A program made the position numbers and the translations under genes. A DNA stretch of 64,000 bases from positions 1,064,196 through 1,128,195 of the forward strand of contig NZ_FMAT01000001.1 in the NCBI RefSeq assembly GCF_900094805.1, given 5' to 3'. The stretch's first letter is position 1. Each line of letters begins with the position of its first letter. Below the pieces are notes generated by a model that searched no databases, was not told where the DNA came from, and was given only the letters and a program-made list of their open reading frames with translations. This DNA comes from Arthrobacter sp. NIO-1057. GTDB lineage: Bacteria > Actinomycetota > Actinomycetes > Actinomycetales > Micrococcaceae. Below, piece by piece: positions 8,205-14,676 of the stretch.

Positions 8205-8570
8205 CTACTGGCCGGTAGACCCGAGTCGCTCCTGAAGTGTTTGCAGCGACTCGTGCACCTGGCGACGGCTTTCGGAAAGTCGTTCAATTTTTTCGTCGAT
8301 TACGTCCAACTGCGTTTTTAAGATCTCGGCCCGTTTCTCATCCGGCAGGGTATCCCAGTCACGCATGCGATTCTTCATTTCAGCAAGCGTAAATCCTGCA
8401 TCTCGTCCAGCTTGTAGGAGTTCGAGGCGACGCAGTGCGCCTGTGGTGTAGTTACGGTAGCCGTTGGACGTTCGCTCTACCTGGCCAGGGCTAAACATGT
8501 CCTGTTGCTCGTAGTAGCGGATGGCCGATGGGGCAAGTCCGGTGAGGCGTGCGACTTCACTGATTTTCAT
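8205..8570 (-). CDS. MerR-family transcriptional regulator
   Basis: About 121 residues. MKISEVARLTGLAPSAIRYY is the N-terminal MerR winged helix-turn-helix and is followed by SNGYRNYTTGALRRLELLQA and a dimerising coil with the heptad-like KTQLDVIDEKIERLSESRRQ. There is no Cys cluster, so a metal effector is unlikely; the class resembles the ligand- or redox-independent small MerR proteins. The ATG at 8570 has GGGGAGA upstream; a longer frame adds 21 residues not seen in the family. It is divergent from a DUF998 membrane protein gene and shares a promoter region with a 19-base spacer, so it very likely controls that gene and itself. Confidence 0.9.
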   Translation of the reverse strand: MKISEVARLTGLAPSAIRYYEQQDMFSPGQVERTSNGYRNYTTGALRRLELLQAGRDAGFTLAEMKNRMRDWDTLPDEKRAEILKTQLDVIDEKIERLSESRRQVHESLQTLQERLGSTGQ

Positions 8571-8583
8571 TGAATCTCCCCTC

Positions 8584-8614
8584 TTGACCTTAAAGGTACT
8601 TGAATCTTTAGAGT
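8584..8614 (+). promoter_or_regulatory. MerR-type promoter/operator with 19-base spacer
   Basis: TTGACC (8584-8589) and TAGAGT (8609-8614) are separated by exactly 19 bases, the over-long spacing that MerR activators correct by twisting DNA. Within it, CTTAAAG and CTTTAG form inverted half-sites around a central GTACTTGAAT. It faces the DUF998 gene starting at 8652 and lies 14 bases upstream of the merR-type gene start. Confidence 0.75.
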
Positions 8615-8651
8615 TTGAACCAGCCCCCAGCAACTGTCGGAAGGTTCCCTA

Positions 8652-9251
8652 ATGGCCAGCACACTCTTCGTCATACCTGCAGTACTGTTTCTAGTCCGAC
8701 TGCTTTTACTTGTGACATTGCATTTTGTACCAGGTGGAGTCGACCCTGTACGCGAGCCGTTCAGTGATTATGCCGTCGCCGAGGAGAAAAGAACTCGTGT
8801 ACTGGCTACAGCCGCATCTTGGTCGGCAGCCTTGGCTTGGATCAGCTTGGGGCTTACGGTTCTGCTGAACACGGTGACCGGTGATGCGGGACGCGGTGTC
8901 GGCTTCTGGCTCCTGATTCTTGGCGTGTTATTAGCGGTCATGCCGCTAATACCCACCGATAGGTCGGGCTCGCAGACCACGTTGCGTGGACGAGTACATC
9001 TGCTCTTCGCTATCGCTTGGTTTACGCTCGCCTACGCAACTATTGGACCTATGGGCCTACTCTTGAGCCCTTCCTCGCACCAACTAATGGGCACACTAGA
9101 CACAGTTGCGGCGATCGCCCTCGCGGCTTTGGTGATCTCGCTTGTTATGCGCCCGCTGCGCCGCCGTACTTTCGGCATCGCCGAGCGTGCCTTCATCCTT
9201 GTAGTCACGATGGCACCGCTGATCGCCAGTGTCGACCTCGCCATCCGCTAA
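8652..9251 (+). CDS. DUF998 integral membrane protein
   Basis: A 199-residue, very hydrophobic protein with about six predicted membrane spans (for example residues 4-24, 55-73, 84-98, 113-132, 144-160, 175-195). The FSDYAV motif after the first span and HQLMGTLDTVAAIALAALV region fit the DUF998 family, whose function is unknown. It starts 38 bases downstream of the -10 of a MerR-type promoter and is therefore the likely target of the divergent regulator. The two form a self-contained regulator-membrane protein module. Confidence 0.8.
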   Translation: MASTLFVIPAVLFLVRLLLLVTLHFVPGGVDPVREPFSDYAVAEEKRTRVLATAASWSAALAWISLGLTVLLNTVTGDAGRGVGFWLLILGVLLAVMPLIPTDRSGSQTTLRGRVHLLFAIAWFTLAYATIGPMGLLLSPSSHQLMGTLDTVAAIALAALVISLVMRPLRRRTFGIAERAFILVVTMAPLIASVDLAIR

Positions 9252-9441
9252 ACCACCTCGGATAAAGATACGGACCTTCTCCTCCCCGTGACACCAAGAC
9301 AATGCCCCCGGTAATGAACAAAACCGAGGGCATTGAATTATTAAGAATCAGGGATGGAACCGACGCTCGCACTCGCGGATCTGCCCGACCGGCGGACTTT
9401 CGTAGTTCGCTGACGACGCTTGTATCGGGCAGATGACTCAC
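9205..9441 (-). pseudogene. Truncated VapC-type PIN-domain toxin
   Basis: The start MSHLPDTSVVSELRKSAGRA (first Asp of the PIN active site in PDTSVVSELRK) is the usual VapC N-terminus, but similarity ends after about 30 residues (RADPRVRASV). The rest of the frame runs through a terminator-like hairpin and antisense to the DUF998 gene. A full VapC is about 130 residues with three further acidic residues, none of which remain. Its ATG overlaps the antitoxin stop (ATGA), the normal vapBC arrangement. The toxin is therefore inactive. Confidence 0.8.
9300..9335. terminator. Stem-loop, probable terminator
   Basis: CAATGCCCCCGGT pairs with ACCGAGGGCATTG across a ten-base loop with one mismatch, followed by AATTATT. 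It follows the DUF998 gene and lies inside the truncated vapC frame on the other strand, so it may have been brought in with the rearrangement. Confidence 0.6.
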
Positions 9442-9677
9442 AGCTCAGGTACCCCTAGATTGATGTGTGCAGTTTCGAACTCGATATCGAGATCATCTTC
9501 CATGCACAGCCGATCATCGGGCGAAGTCCCTCGCTCGCCCATCCGCCTGTACTCATCGAAAGACAGCTGGACGTTGGCAGGCTCACCCCGGTCGGTGATC
9601 ACCACCGGCTGTCGATCGGCCGCCCGTTTAGCTGCGCTGACATCGCAGTTGAACTCGCGTGTGCTCATCATCGTCAC
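9438..9677 (-). CDS. Phd/YefM-type (VapB-like) antitoxin, now orphan
   Basis: About 79 residues: STREFNCDVSAAKRAADRQP, then VVITDRGEPANVQLSFDEYR, the Phd/YefM DNA-binding and dimerisation domain, with an acidic toxin-neutralising tail (DDRLCMEDDLDIEFETAH). I chose the GTG at 9677 because GGAGG lies eight bases upstream; ATG codons at 9671 and 9668 are alternatives. The partner toxin gene overlaps its stop but is truncated. Two palindromes upstream (9698-9725) look like its autoregulatory operator, so the antitoxin may still repress its own promoter. Confidence 0.85.
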   Translation of the reverse strand: MTMMSTREFNCDVSAAKRAADRQPVVITDRGEPANVQLSFDEYRRMGERGTSPDDRLCMEDDLDIEFETAHINLGVPEL

Positions 9678-9697
9678 GGTTTCCACCTCCATAAGTC

Positions 9698-9725
9698 GGT
9701 ACGTAGCTACATACCAATTTTGGTA
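9698..9725. promoter_or_regulatory. Paired palindromes upstream of the antitoxin gene (candidate TA operator)
   Basis: GGTACGTAGCTACATACC (9698-9715) is an 18-base palindrome with one mismatched pair. It overlaps TACCAA-TT-TTGGTA (9712-9725), whose six-base arms are perfect. They lie 21-48 bases upstream of the antitoxin start, where Phd-type antitoxins bind. The identity of the binding protein is inferred from position. Confidence 0.65.
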
Positions 9726-9886
9726 GGTCAAGGGTTCGCTGCCAAGCATGCAGAAGAAGTCAATTACACCGCGACGCCAAGGTCAATGACTTCGCCATCA
9801 ATTCTCGTCCGACTCCTACAGAGAGCTCCAGTCATGACCGCCGGCACATTGTCGAGGTCGCTATACTCGAATTTGGACCAGTGTCG

Positions 9887-9949
9887 CTATTCAACTCCGA
9901 TAGGCTCCCGGTTCACAGGATGCTCGGGAAGGAATTCCTTCAGTAACAT
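9887..9949 (-). pseudogene. Possible N-terminal remnant of an XRE antitoxin
   Basis: A 20-codon frame reads LLKEFLPEHPVNREPIGVE before a TAG. It matches the distinctive start of the XRE antitoxin at 12813-13118 (SLKDFVATHPVDREQVDAH) in the LK(D/E)F....HPV(D/N)RE pattern. Nothing recognisable follows. It lies just downstream of the msrA stop. The call rests on this short similarity alone. Confidence 0.3.
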
Positions 9950-9954
9950 GGCAA

Positions 9955-10470
9955 TCACGCACGACCCACAACATCGACATCCGTCCGATACTTGGTCAGC
10001 AGGTCCGCCGATAGATGACATGAATCTTCGGGGCAACGAGCGAGACGATGCTGGTGCTCTTCGGCGCTTCGCACATAATTGACCAGTGGCCGCACCTCGA
10101 CGGCGATGCGGTGGGCGTCATCTCTGGAAGCAATGAAAGAACGAGCCGCTTCGAGGTGAGCCGGTTTGGTGGAGTAGACACCGGTACGGTACTTCTGCCC
10201 CACATCAGGTCCTTGCCTATTCACGCTGTAGGGGTCGATGATTTCGAAGAGGTACGCCATGAGTTGCTCGACACTAACGAGTCTCGGATCAAATTGTGTG
10301 CGCACGCATTCGGCATACCCATCGTAGGGGCCATCGAGGCGTTGGCTGGTTCCGTTGGCCCTTCCGGCCTCGGTGAGAATCACCCCGGGCAGCGTTTCAG
10401 TGAAGGCCTGTACACCCCAGAGGCAGCCGCCTGCCAAGTAGATCTCCTCAACCAACTGCTCTGCACCCAT
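9955..10470 (-). CDS. msrA: Peptide-methionine (S)-S-oxide reductase
   Basis: A 171-residue cytosolic enzyme that reduces methionine-S-sulfoxide in oxidised proteins. The active site is GGCLWG near residue 16 (family GCFWG; here Leu replaces Phe) with the catalytic Cys present. EIIDPYSVNRQGPDVGQKYR and RTGVYST are the core MsrA blocks that bind the substrate methyl and sulfoxide oxygen. Resolving Cys residues may be C145 in RLARCPEDSCH. The protein lacks a fused MsrB domain. The N-terminus is short, with the active site 15 residues in, which is normal. Single gene, no obvious operon partner. Confidence 0.9.
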   Translation of the reverse strand: MGAEQLVEEIYLAGGCLWGVQAFTETLPGVILTEAGRANGTSQRLDGPYDGYAECVRTQFDPRLVSVEQLMAYLFEIIDPYSVNRQGPDVGQKYRTGVYSTKPAHLEAARSFIASRDDAHRIAVEVRPLVNYVRSAEEHQHRLARCPEDSCHLSADLLTKYRTDVDVVGRA

Positions 10471-10540
10471 AAGCCGATCCTACTGCCACTTGGGCGGTAA
10501 TCGATTCGAAGTTATGGCCAGCAGGACTTCTTCGAGTCGT

Positions 10541-10921
10541 TTATTGCGTCGCGATCCACCAAATGTTGCCCGAAGTATCCATGACCCCACCGCGCAAGTC
10601 GTCGTCCTCGGTCTTGCGGGCAGGTGCCTGGACGGCGGACGCTCCCGCCTCGATGGCCCGGGCGAAGGAGGATTGCGCATCCTGGACATAAAGGTGCACA
10701 TGCGCCGGAGCCGAGACTGCCTCGGTCGCGCCACCGCCGATCATCACCACGCTGTCATCGATTCTGACCTCGGCATGCATCAACGACCCATCGGGGCGGT
10801 CGAACCGACGCAACAGGATCCCGTCGAAGGTTGCCTCAAGGAACGTGATCACATCTTCAGCATTGCGACAGATCAAATAGGGGCTGATCGACGGGTACGA
10901 AGCTGGCTTCCATTCGCGCAT
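10541..10921 (-). CDS. VOC-family protein, PhnB-like
   Basis: A 126-residue protein. SISPYLICRNAEDVITFLEA and LMHAEVRIDDSVVMIGG are characteristic of the PhnB-like VOC group (Y-L-x-x-x-x-A...F, then H-A-E-x-x-x-G/D), and the C-terminus RGGVMDTSGNIWWIATQ fits the D-P-x-G-x-x-W-x-I-A-T ending (here DTSGNIWWIAT). Such proteins are small dimeric binding or metalloenzyme-fold proteins of unknown substrate. It lies upstream of msrA on the same strand, 70 bases away. Confidence 0.85.
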   Translation of the reverse strand: MREWKPASYPSISPYLICRNAEDVITFLEATFDGILLRRFDRPDGSLMHAEVRIDDSVVMIGGGATEAVSAPAHVHLYVQDAQSSFARAIEAGASAVQAPARKTEDDDLRGGVMDTSGNIWWIATQ

Positions 10922-11105
10922 ACCTTCAGGCTATGCCTAAAGCTCAACCGTGTCAGCCCTGATGGCCCGATCCGGACTGCTGTCAGAGGCCAACAGAACT
11001 ATCGAGCATGTTGGAGAGCCGCCTCGGACTATTGGCATTCAAGCGCTTTAGGCACGGCACGGCAACACCAGGAATGACGAAACCTACCCGTACACACTGC
11101 GAAAG

Positions 11106-11624
11106 TTAGCGCAGCTCTGTCGGCACGTTCTGCACAACCCGGACGGTCGGTGCATTAGCCTCATTCCAACGGAACAGCACTAGGTGCCATAGGCCGGGCC
11201 GTTTCCGCGAAGGGTCTATTATTCCGTTGGCGCCGACGGCCAGAAGCCGGTCGCGGACCAGCCACGATGAAGGTGTACCGCCCGAGGCTACAACGTCCTG
11301 CCACGGCGCGATCGCATCACTCAAATCAATACCAGCCTGATCCAACGCGTCTGGATTACGGAAGTCGACAATCCCAGGGGCCTGAACCTCGATCTCAATG
11401 ATCTCAAGCGCCGCCGATCTGGCACCCTTATGGGCGATCATCGCGGCGCCGGCTCCCTCAATTGAGGAACTCAAGTAAAGGGTTGGCTCATCCTGCCGTG
11501 AGTACCGGCCCGGTGAGCGTGACCCAGCAATCGCGAACTCGCGGTACTCGGGATCAATCGCACGATAGAAAGTGCCTTGAACGGTGCCCACCAGTAATTC
11601 TTTACCCATGTTCATGCGCCCCAC
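11106..11624 (-). CDS. RES-domain protein (ParT/MbcT-like), no visible antitoxin
   Basis: A 172-residue protein with the RES layout: an N-terminal Arg in GTFYRAIDP, SPGRYSRQDEPTLYLSS (the RES Arg-Gly-Arg-Tyr block and strand), and the late block TPSSWLVRDRLLAVGANGII followed by DPSRKRPGLWHLVLFRWN. RES toxins are ADP-ribosyltransferase-like NAD phosphorylases or transferases and normally follow a Xre-like antitoxin gene; none is adjacent here. The start could be ATG 11624 or 11612. Assigned by motif pattern; it might be a domesticated or chromosomal RES protein rather than a toxin. Confidence 0.65.
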   Translation of the reverse strand: MGRMNMGKELLVGTVQGTFYRAIDPEYREFAIAGSRSPGRYSRQDEPTLYLSSSIEGAGAAMIAHKGARSAALEIIEIEVQAPGIVDFRNPDALDQAGIDLSDAIAPWQDVVASGGTPSSWLVRDRLLAVGANGIIDPSRKRPGLWHLVLFRWNEANAPTVRVVQNVPTELR

Positions 11625-11746
11625 CCATCTGTTAAGTCTTCGGAAGATCCAAAACGCGCGATGACAGCCTCCATTGGATTCTCACCCGAGTGATCAACCA
11701 CAAAACTGACATTACTTGCCTTTGACGCTGAACAACCAAATGGAAT

Positions 11747-12137
11747 CTACAACTCCATAGGGGTCATGACCTCTATACGATTTCCGAATACGTCACGCGC
11801 ATTAAAGCGCACGTACCCTTTAAATGTATCCCCGTTCTGCCCACGACAGTTCATACCCGTTGCACTCGATGCGTGAGGCAAGTTCTTCCAGTTCCTTCAG
11901 CGACTCGCAAACCAGCCCTGGGTGTGATTTCCCTGCAGCATGAAATGGCTCTTCAACTCCGAGATGGATCTCAGCAATGATGTTTTCACCGTCGAAGGCT
12001 CGGCACCAGCAGCCACCCCGCCCTGCTAGGGACGGCGGCTTCTTAACTTCTTGGAGACCGGGAGCCTCACTGTAGAAACGCCGAGCTTCATCCTCACGCC
12101 CGCGTGGCATGAAAACTTGCACATGATGGAGTCTCAA
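11747..12137 (-). pseudogene. VOC-family protein with a one-base frameshift
   Basis: The first 100 codons (MRLHHVQVFMPRGREDEARR ... GGCWCRAF ... IIAEIHLGVEEPF) encode a small VOC protein. The frame stops at 11820-11822, but the missing C-terminus, RDTFKGYVRFNARDVFGNRI followed by EVMTP, is encoded in the adjacent frame to a TAG at 11747-11749. Removing one base from the GGGG run (complement of 11830-11833) restores the frame and yields the normal D-x-x-G-N-R-I-E-V ending. Either a true mutation in a homopolymer or a sequence error. Confidence 0.8.
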
Positions 12138-12305
12138 CTTCGCCCTGCAGATTTATCGGGTCCTCACGGCAAATTTAGCATCAGTGAGGCGCTGGAGACG
12201 AAGCCCTAGGATACTCGCCAAGCCTTCCCATGCCCTCCGTTTCGAAGTACACTCGCCCATTCTGAGCATAGGTGCGACTTCATCGTGCGCCCATTGGTTC
12301 GACGA

Positions 12306-12716
12306 TCATCGTATGAGAGCGGCGACCGCCCCGATCTCAACAAGCGAGCCAGGAACGCCTAGACCCGCAACTTGCGCACCGGTCACCAGTGGCGGTTCAT
12401 CGGATGCGAGGTCGGAAGCGATCGCTCCATACGCGGCAGCAAGATCTGCACCATCGACGAAGAGAACTGTCCACTGCACAACATCGTCGATCGTCGCACC
12501 GGCCGCTTCCAATGCCGTTCTCGCGTTCGATAGAGCACGACGCGACTGCGCAGCCATCTCATCAGCACCGACCAGTGCGCCGTCAGCATCTACTGAGTTC
12601 TGCCCACCGATGTATATCGTCGTCGCGCCCGGCGGAACAATCGCGACGTGGCTGAAGGCAGGGCTTGAGACCAGCCCCGCAGGGCGAAGTCGTTGTATCG
12701 AATTCATACCCGTCAT
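12306..12716 (-). CDS. RidA-family protein
   Basis: About 136 residues of the YjgF/YER057c/UK114 family, homotrimeric proteins; canonical members hydrolyse reactive enamine/imine intermediates made by PLP enzymes. Visible blocks are ATTIYIGGQNSVDADGALVG, ALSNARTALEAAGATIDDVV and the C-terminal GSLVEIGAVAAL. The canonical active-site Arg of RidA, usually in a R..V.v..LP context, is not clear, so this may be a non-deaminase subgroup. The start is probably ATG 12716 or 12707. Confidence 0.85.
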   Translation of the reverse strand: MTGMNSIQRLRPAGLVSSPAFSHVAIVPPGATTIYIGGQNSVDADGALVGADEMAAQSRRALSNARTALEAAGATIDDVVQWTVLFVDGADLAAAYGAIASDLASDEPPLVTGAQVAGLGVPGSLVEIGAVAALIR

Positions 12717-12812
12717 TATCATCCCTACCACTGACGTCGCGGTAGACCCGTTGAAGGGTCAGATGCTACACCGGAACTGCTTCGCGTCGCCGCGGTGAGC
12801 GAGCCTCAGGGG

Positions 12813-13118
12813 TCAAGCTACCCGTATGCGCTGGTCGCCCAACACATACTCGATCGGCAGCCCGCCTCCGACTGCCTTGAGGTAACTGCGAATCGTACCG
12901 ATCTTCGCATTTTCGAGGTCACCATGCTCGATCTTGGAGACCTGACGCTGACCCACTCCGATGCGTTCGGCCAGCTGCGCCAGAGTCAGTCCGGCGGCTT
13001 TTCGTAGCTCGCGGAGACGATAGGCGCGCACCTCAGCGAGCATCCGCTCTTTGTGTGCGTCGACTTGCTCCCGATCCACGGGATGCGTGGCGACGAAGTC
13101 CTTCAGTGACTTGGCCAT
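12813..13118 (-). CDS. XRE-family antitoxin (HigA/RelB-partner type)
   Basis: A 101-residue protein with a helix-turn-helix at about residues 38-65 (LRKAAGLTLAQLAERIGVGQ, then RQVSKIEHGD). The N-terminal SLKDFVATHPVDREQVDAHK and the late SYLKAVGGGLPIEYVLGDQ are typical of XRE antitoxins that follow Gp49/HigB-type toxin genes. AAAGGAG lies just upstream of the ATG. The toxin gene upstream is reduced to its last 28 codons, so the antitoxin is orphaned. It probably still binds DNA. Confidence 0.85.
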   Translation of the reverse strand: MAKSLKDFVATHPVDREQVDAHKERMLAEVRAYRLRELRKAAGLTLAQLAERIGVGQRQVSKIEHGDLENAKIGTIRSYLKAVGGGLPIEYVLGDQRIRVA

Positions 13119-13123
13119 CTCGA

Positions 13124-13210
13124 TCAGTCTCCTTTCAATCTGCGCAGGTGGTCGTCGTACAGGTCGTCGGCTATCGGGATATTTCTCGCGTACCAGTCTC
13201 GACCTTGCAT
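13124..13210 (-). pseudogene. C-terminal stub of a Gp49/HigB-like toxin
   Basis: The 28 codons encode GRDWYARNIPIADDLYDDHL and RRLKGD, matching the conserved end of phage-derived Gp49-like toxins (W-Y..-IP-x-AD-x-LYD-x-HL). The ATG at 13210 is probably an internal Met; a TAG two codons upstream closes the frame. The stub sits five bases before the XRE antitoxin gene, in the expected toxin-first order. Confidence 0.7.
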
Positions 13211-13376
13211 GGTCTAAATGTGATCAGGCCTAGGTCGAAAAATCAAACCTTAAACCGGTACTCTACGACATCGCCACAGATTTCGACCTCTTGATTCGTG
13301 CTACCTCTAAAGGCATATCAGCATTGGGACACATCACTACTTTCAAATTTTGAAACTACTTGCTATCGTGAGCGTT

Positions 13377-13808
13377 ATGACTTCTGAAGAGTCTCGCAAT
13401 GACCCCCTGCTGTCCCCCGAGCAGGCACGTGACCTGCTCGGTTCGATGCCGCGCAGACCCCGGCGCATCTTCACAAGCCGTGATCACATCAGCGCTGCAG
13501 CTACAGTGATTCTCTCTTTCACCGCTGGAGTCATCGCTTTGGCCGGGCATCCGTGGTGGGCAGCTCCCTTGGCGCTAGGGGCGATCGTCATCGCGCACGG
13601 ATGGATCAAAAGTAGGCTGGATCGCCCCAATGAGCCCCGCCTCAAAGGAGTCTTCGTCGCGACGGCGTTTACGATCTGGCTCCTAATCCCCATCTGGCGT
13701 GGGCTTGTTCATGGCGAGACGATCCCTTTCCCCGAGGCGTTGATCTTTGCCGGACTTGCGCCGGCGGCGTGGCTCGTGCTCTACCTCGTTCTTCTCCTCC
13801 GCCGCTAA
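13377..13808 (+). CDS. Small membrane protein of unknown function
   Basis: About 143 residues with four predicted transmembrane segments (around residues 41-57, 63-79, 95-108 and 118-142) after a soluble, charged N-terminus (TSEESRNDPLLSPEQARDLL). No family recognised beyond a resemblance to the membrane proteins often paired with small winged-helix regulators in actinobacteria. The ATG at 13377 is preferred over 13350 because the upstream nine codons look untranslated. Its stop is five bases before the wHTH gene at 13814, so they form an operon; by analogy the regulator controls the membrane protein. Confidence 0.7.
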   Translation: MTSEESRNDPLLSPEQARDLLGSMPRRPRRIFTSRDHISAAATVILSFTAGVIALAGHPWWAAPLALGAIVIAHGWIKSRLDRPNEPRLKGVFVATAFTIWLLIPIWRGLVHGETIPFPEALIFAGLAPAAWLVLYLVLLLRR

Positions 13809-13813
13809 CGCTC

Positions 13814-14101
13814 ATGGCATATACCGACATCGACCCCCATTTGGTCGCCCCCAAGAGATTCGTCACCCTCTCTCACCTCAGCCAAGTCGAACAGGCTGAC
13901 TACCCAGCACTTCAGGACTCCACAGGGCTCTCAACGTCAGACCTGTCACGGATTCTACGAGGTCTCGAGGAACGAAGCTTGGTCGAGATCTCGAAGGAAC
14001 GCAAGAACCGGTATGGGGCGACGCTCGTACGGCTTACGCCAGAGGGTAGGCGCACGTTTCAGAATTTGGTGACTACTCTCAACCGCATAGCCGGCTACTA
14101 A
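13814..14101 (+). CDS. Winged-helix (PadR/MarR-like, DUF-type) transcriptional regulator
   Basis: A 95-residue single-domain wHTH protein. RFVTLSHLSQVEQADYPALQ is the first helices, TGLSTSDLSRILRGLEERSL the recognition helix and LVRLTPEGRRTFQNLV the wing and C-terminal helix. This matches the small HTH regulators that pair with a membrane protein gene, here immediately upstream. No ligand domain. The ATG at 13814 lies five bases after the preceding stop, so translation is probably coupled. Confidence 0.8.
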   Translation: MAYTDIDPHLVAPKRFVTLSHLSQVEQADYPALQDSTGLSTSDLSRILRGLEERSLVEISKERKNRYGATLVRLTPEGRRTFQNLVTTLNRIAGY

Positions 14102-14137
14102 CCCACCAGCTGCCCATTCATCGAAGACCGGAGCACC

Positions 14138-14524
14138 ATGAAACCCAGGACCACCCGAACCGTCGGTGAGAGCTTCAACCTCCTAGAAGACGCGCTGCTC
14201 CATATCCTCTGTAGTGGCACTGACACCGAGGCTTCGATTGCGCGAGAACAGTTGGGAAAAGCGAGCTGGGGAGGCTACGAGCACGATGGATGCGATTGCT
14301 TTCTCATCGATGTTAGGCCTACAGGCGGTATTCGTTCCATCGCGCATGATGGTGGACCTTTCAGCTTCGCTGAAGTATCCGATGGAAATGGAACGCTCGG
14401 ATTCCTTGAGCTCTGGGTCGTCGATAAACGCTTGCACTCTGTCAATTACATGCCCTTCGGAGACGACCATGTTGCACTACCTTCGCCAGAGGACTACACG
14501 ATCACTCTAATCGAGAAGGAATGA
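14138..14524 (+). CDS. Hypothetical protein
   Basis: A 128-residue acidic soluble protein. No family recognised. The sequence has a helical start (TVGESFNLLEDALLHILCSG) and a strand-rich second half (GTLGFLELWVVDKRLHSVNY, then a Pro-rich end). The size, acidity and lack of signals resemble immunity or accessory proteins, but no toxin is adjacent. It lies 36 bases downstream of the wHTH gene and may be part of that operon. Confidence 0.6.
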   Translation: MKPRTTRTVGESFNLLEDALLHILCSGTDTEASIAREQLGKASWGGYEHDGCDCFLIDVRPTGGIRSIAHDGGPFSFAEVSDGNGTLGFLELWVVDKRLHSVNYMPFGDDHVALPSPEDYTITLIEKE

Positions 14525-14610
14525 CGCCGTTCAACTGCATATTCATCAACAGGTAAAACCGTACAACGAAGTGCCGCTGAGTTGCGGCAGGAATTTACCT
14601 TGCGGGATGC

Positions 14611-14676
14611 TTATTGCTTCCGAGGTTTGACTTTGACGTAACGGCAAGGTTTACCGTCTCTTGCTATGACTATTTC
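14611..14676 (-). pseudogene. C-terminal remnant of a Phd-type antitoxin
   Basis: About 22 codons before a TAA read ITEIVIARDGKPCRYVKVKP. This matches the hallmark E-I-V-I-A-R-x-G-K-P-V strand of Phd/YefM antitoxins; here Cys replaces Val. No N-terminal helix or toxin gene remains. The remnant overlaps antisense with the start codon of the gene at 14666, which may therefore use DNA of the old antitoxin as its leader. Confidence 0.45.

Noticed and set aside
12184-12798. Plus-strand frame antisense to the RidA-family gene
   Set aside because: Ser/Ala/Thr/Pro-rich shadow frame; the minus-strand gene has a clear family match.
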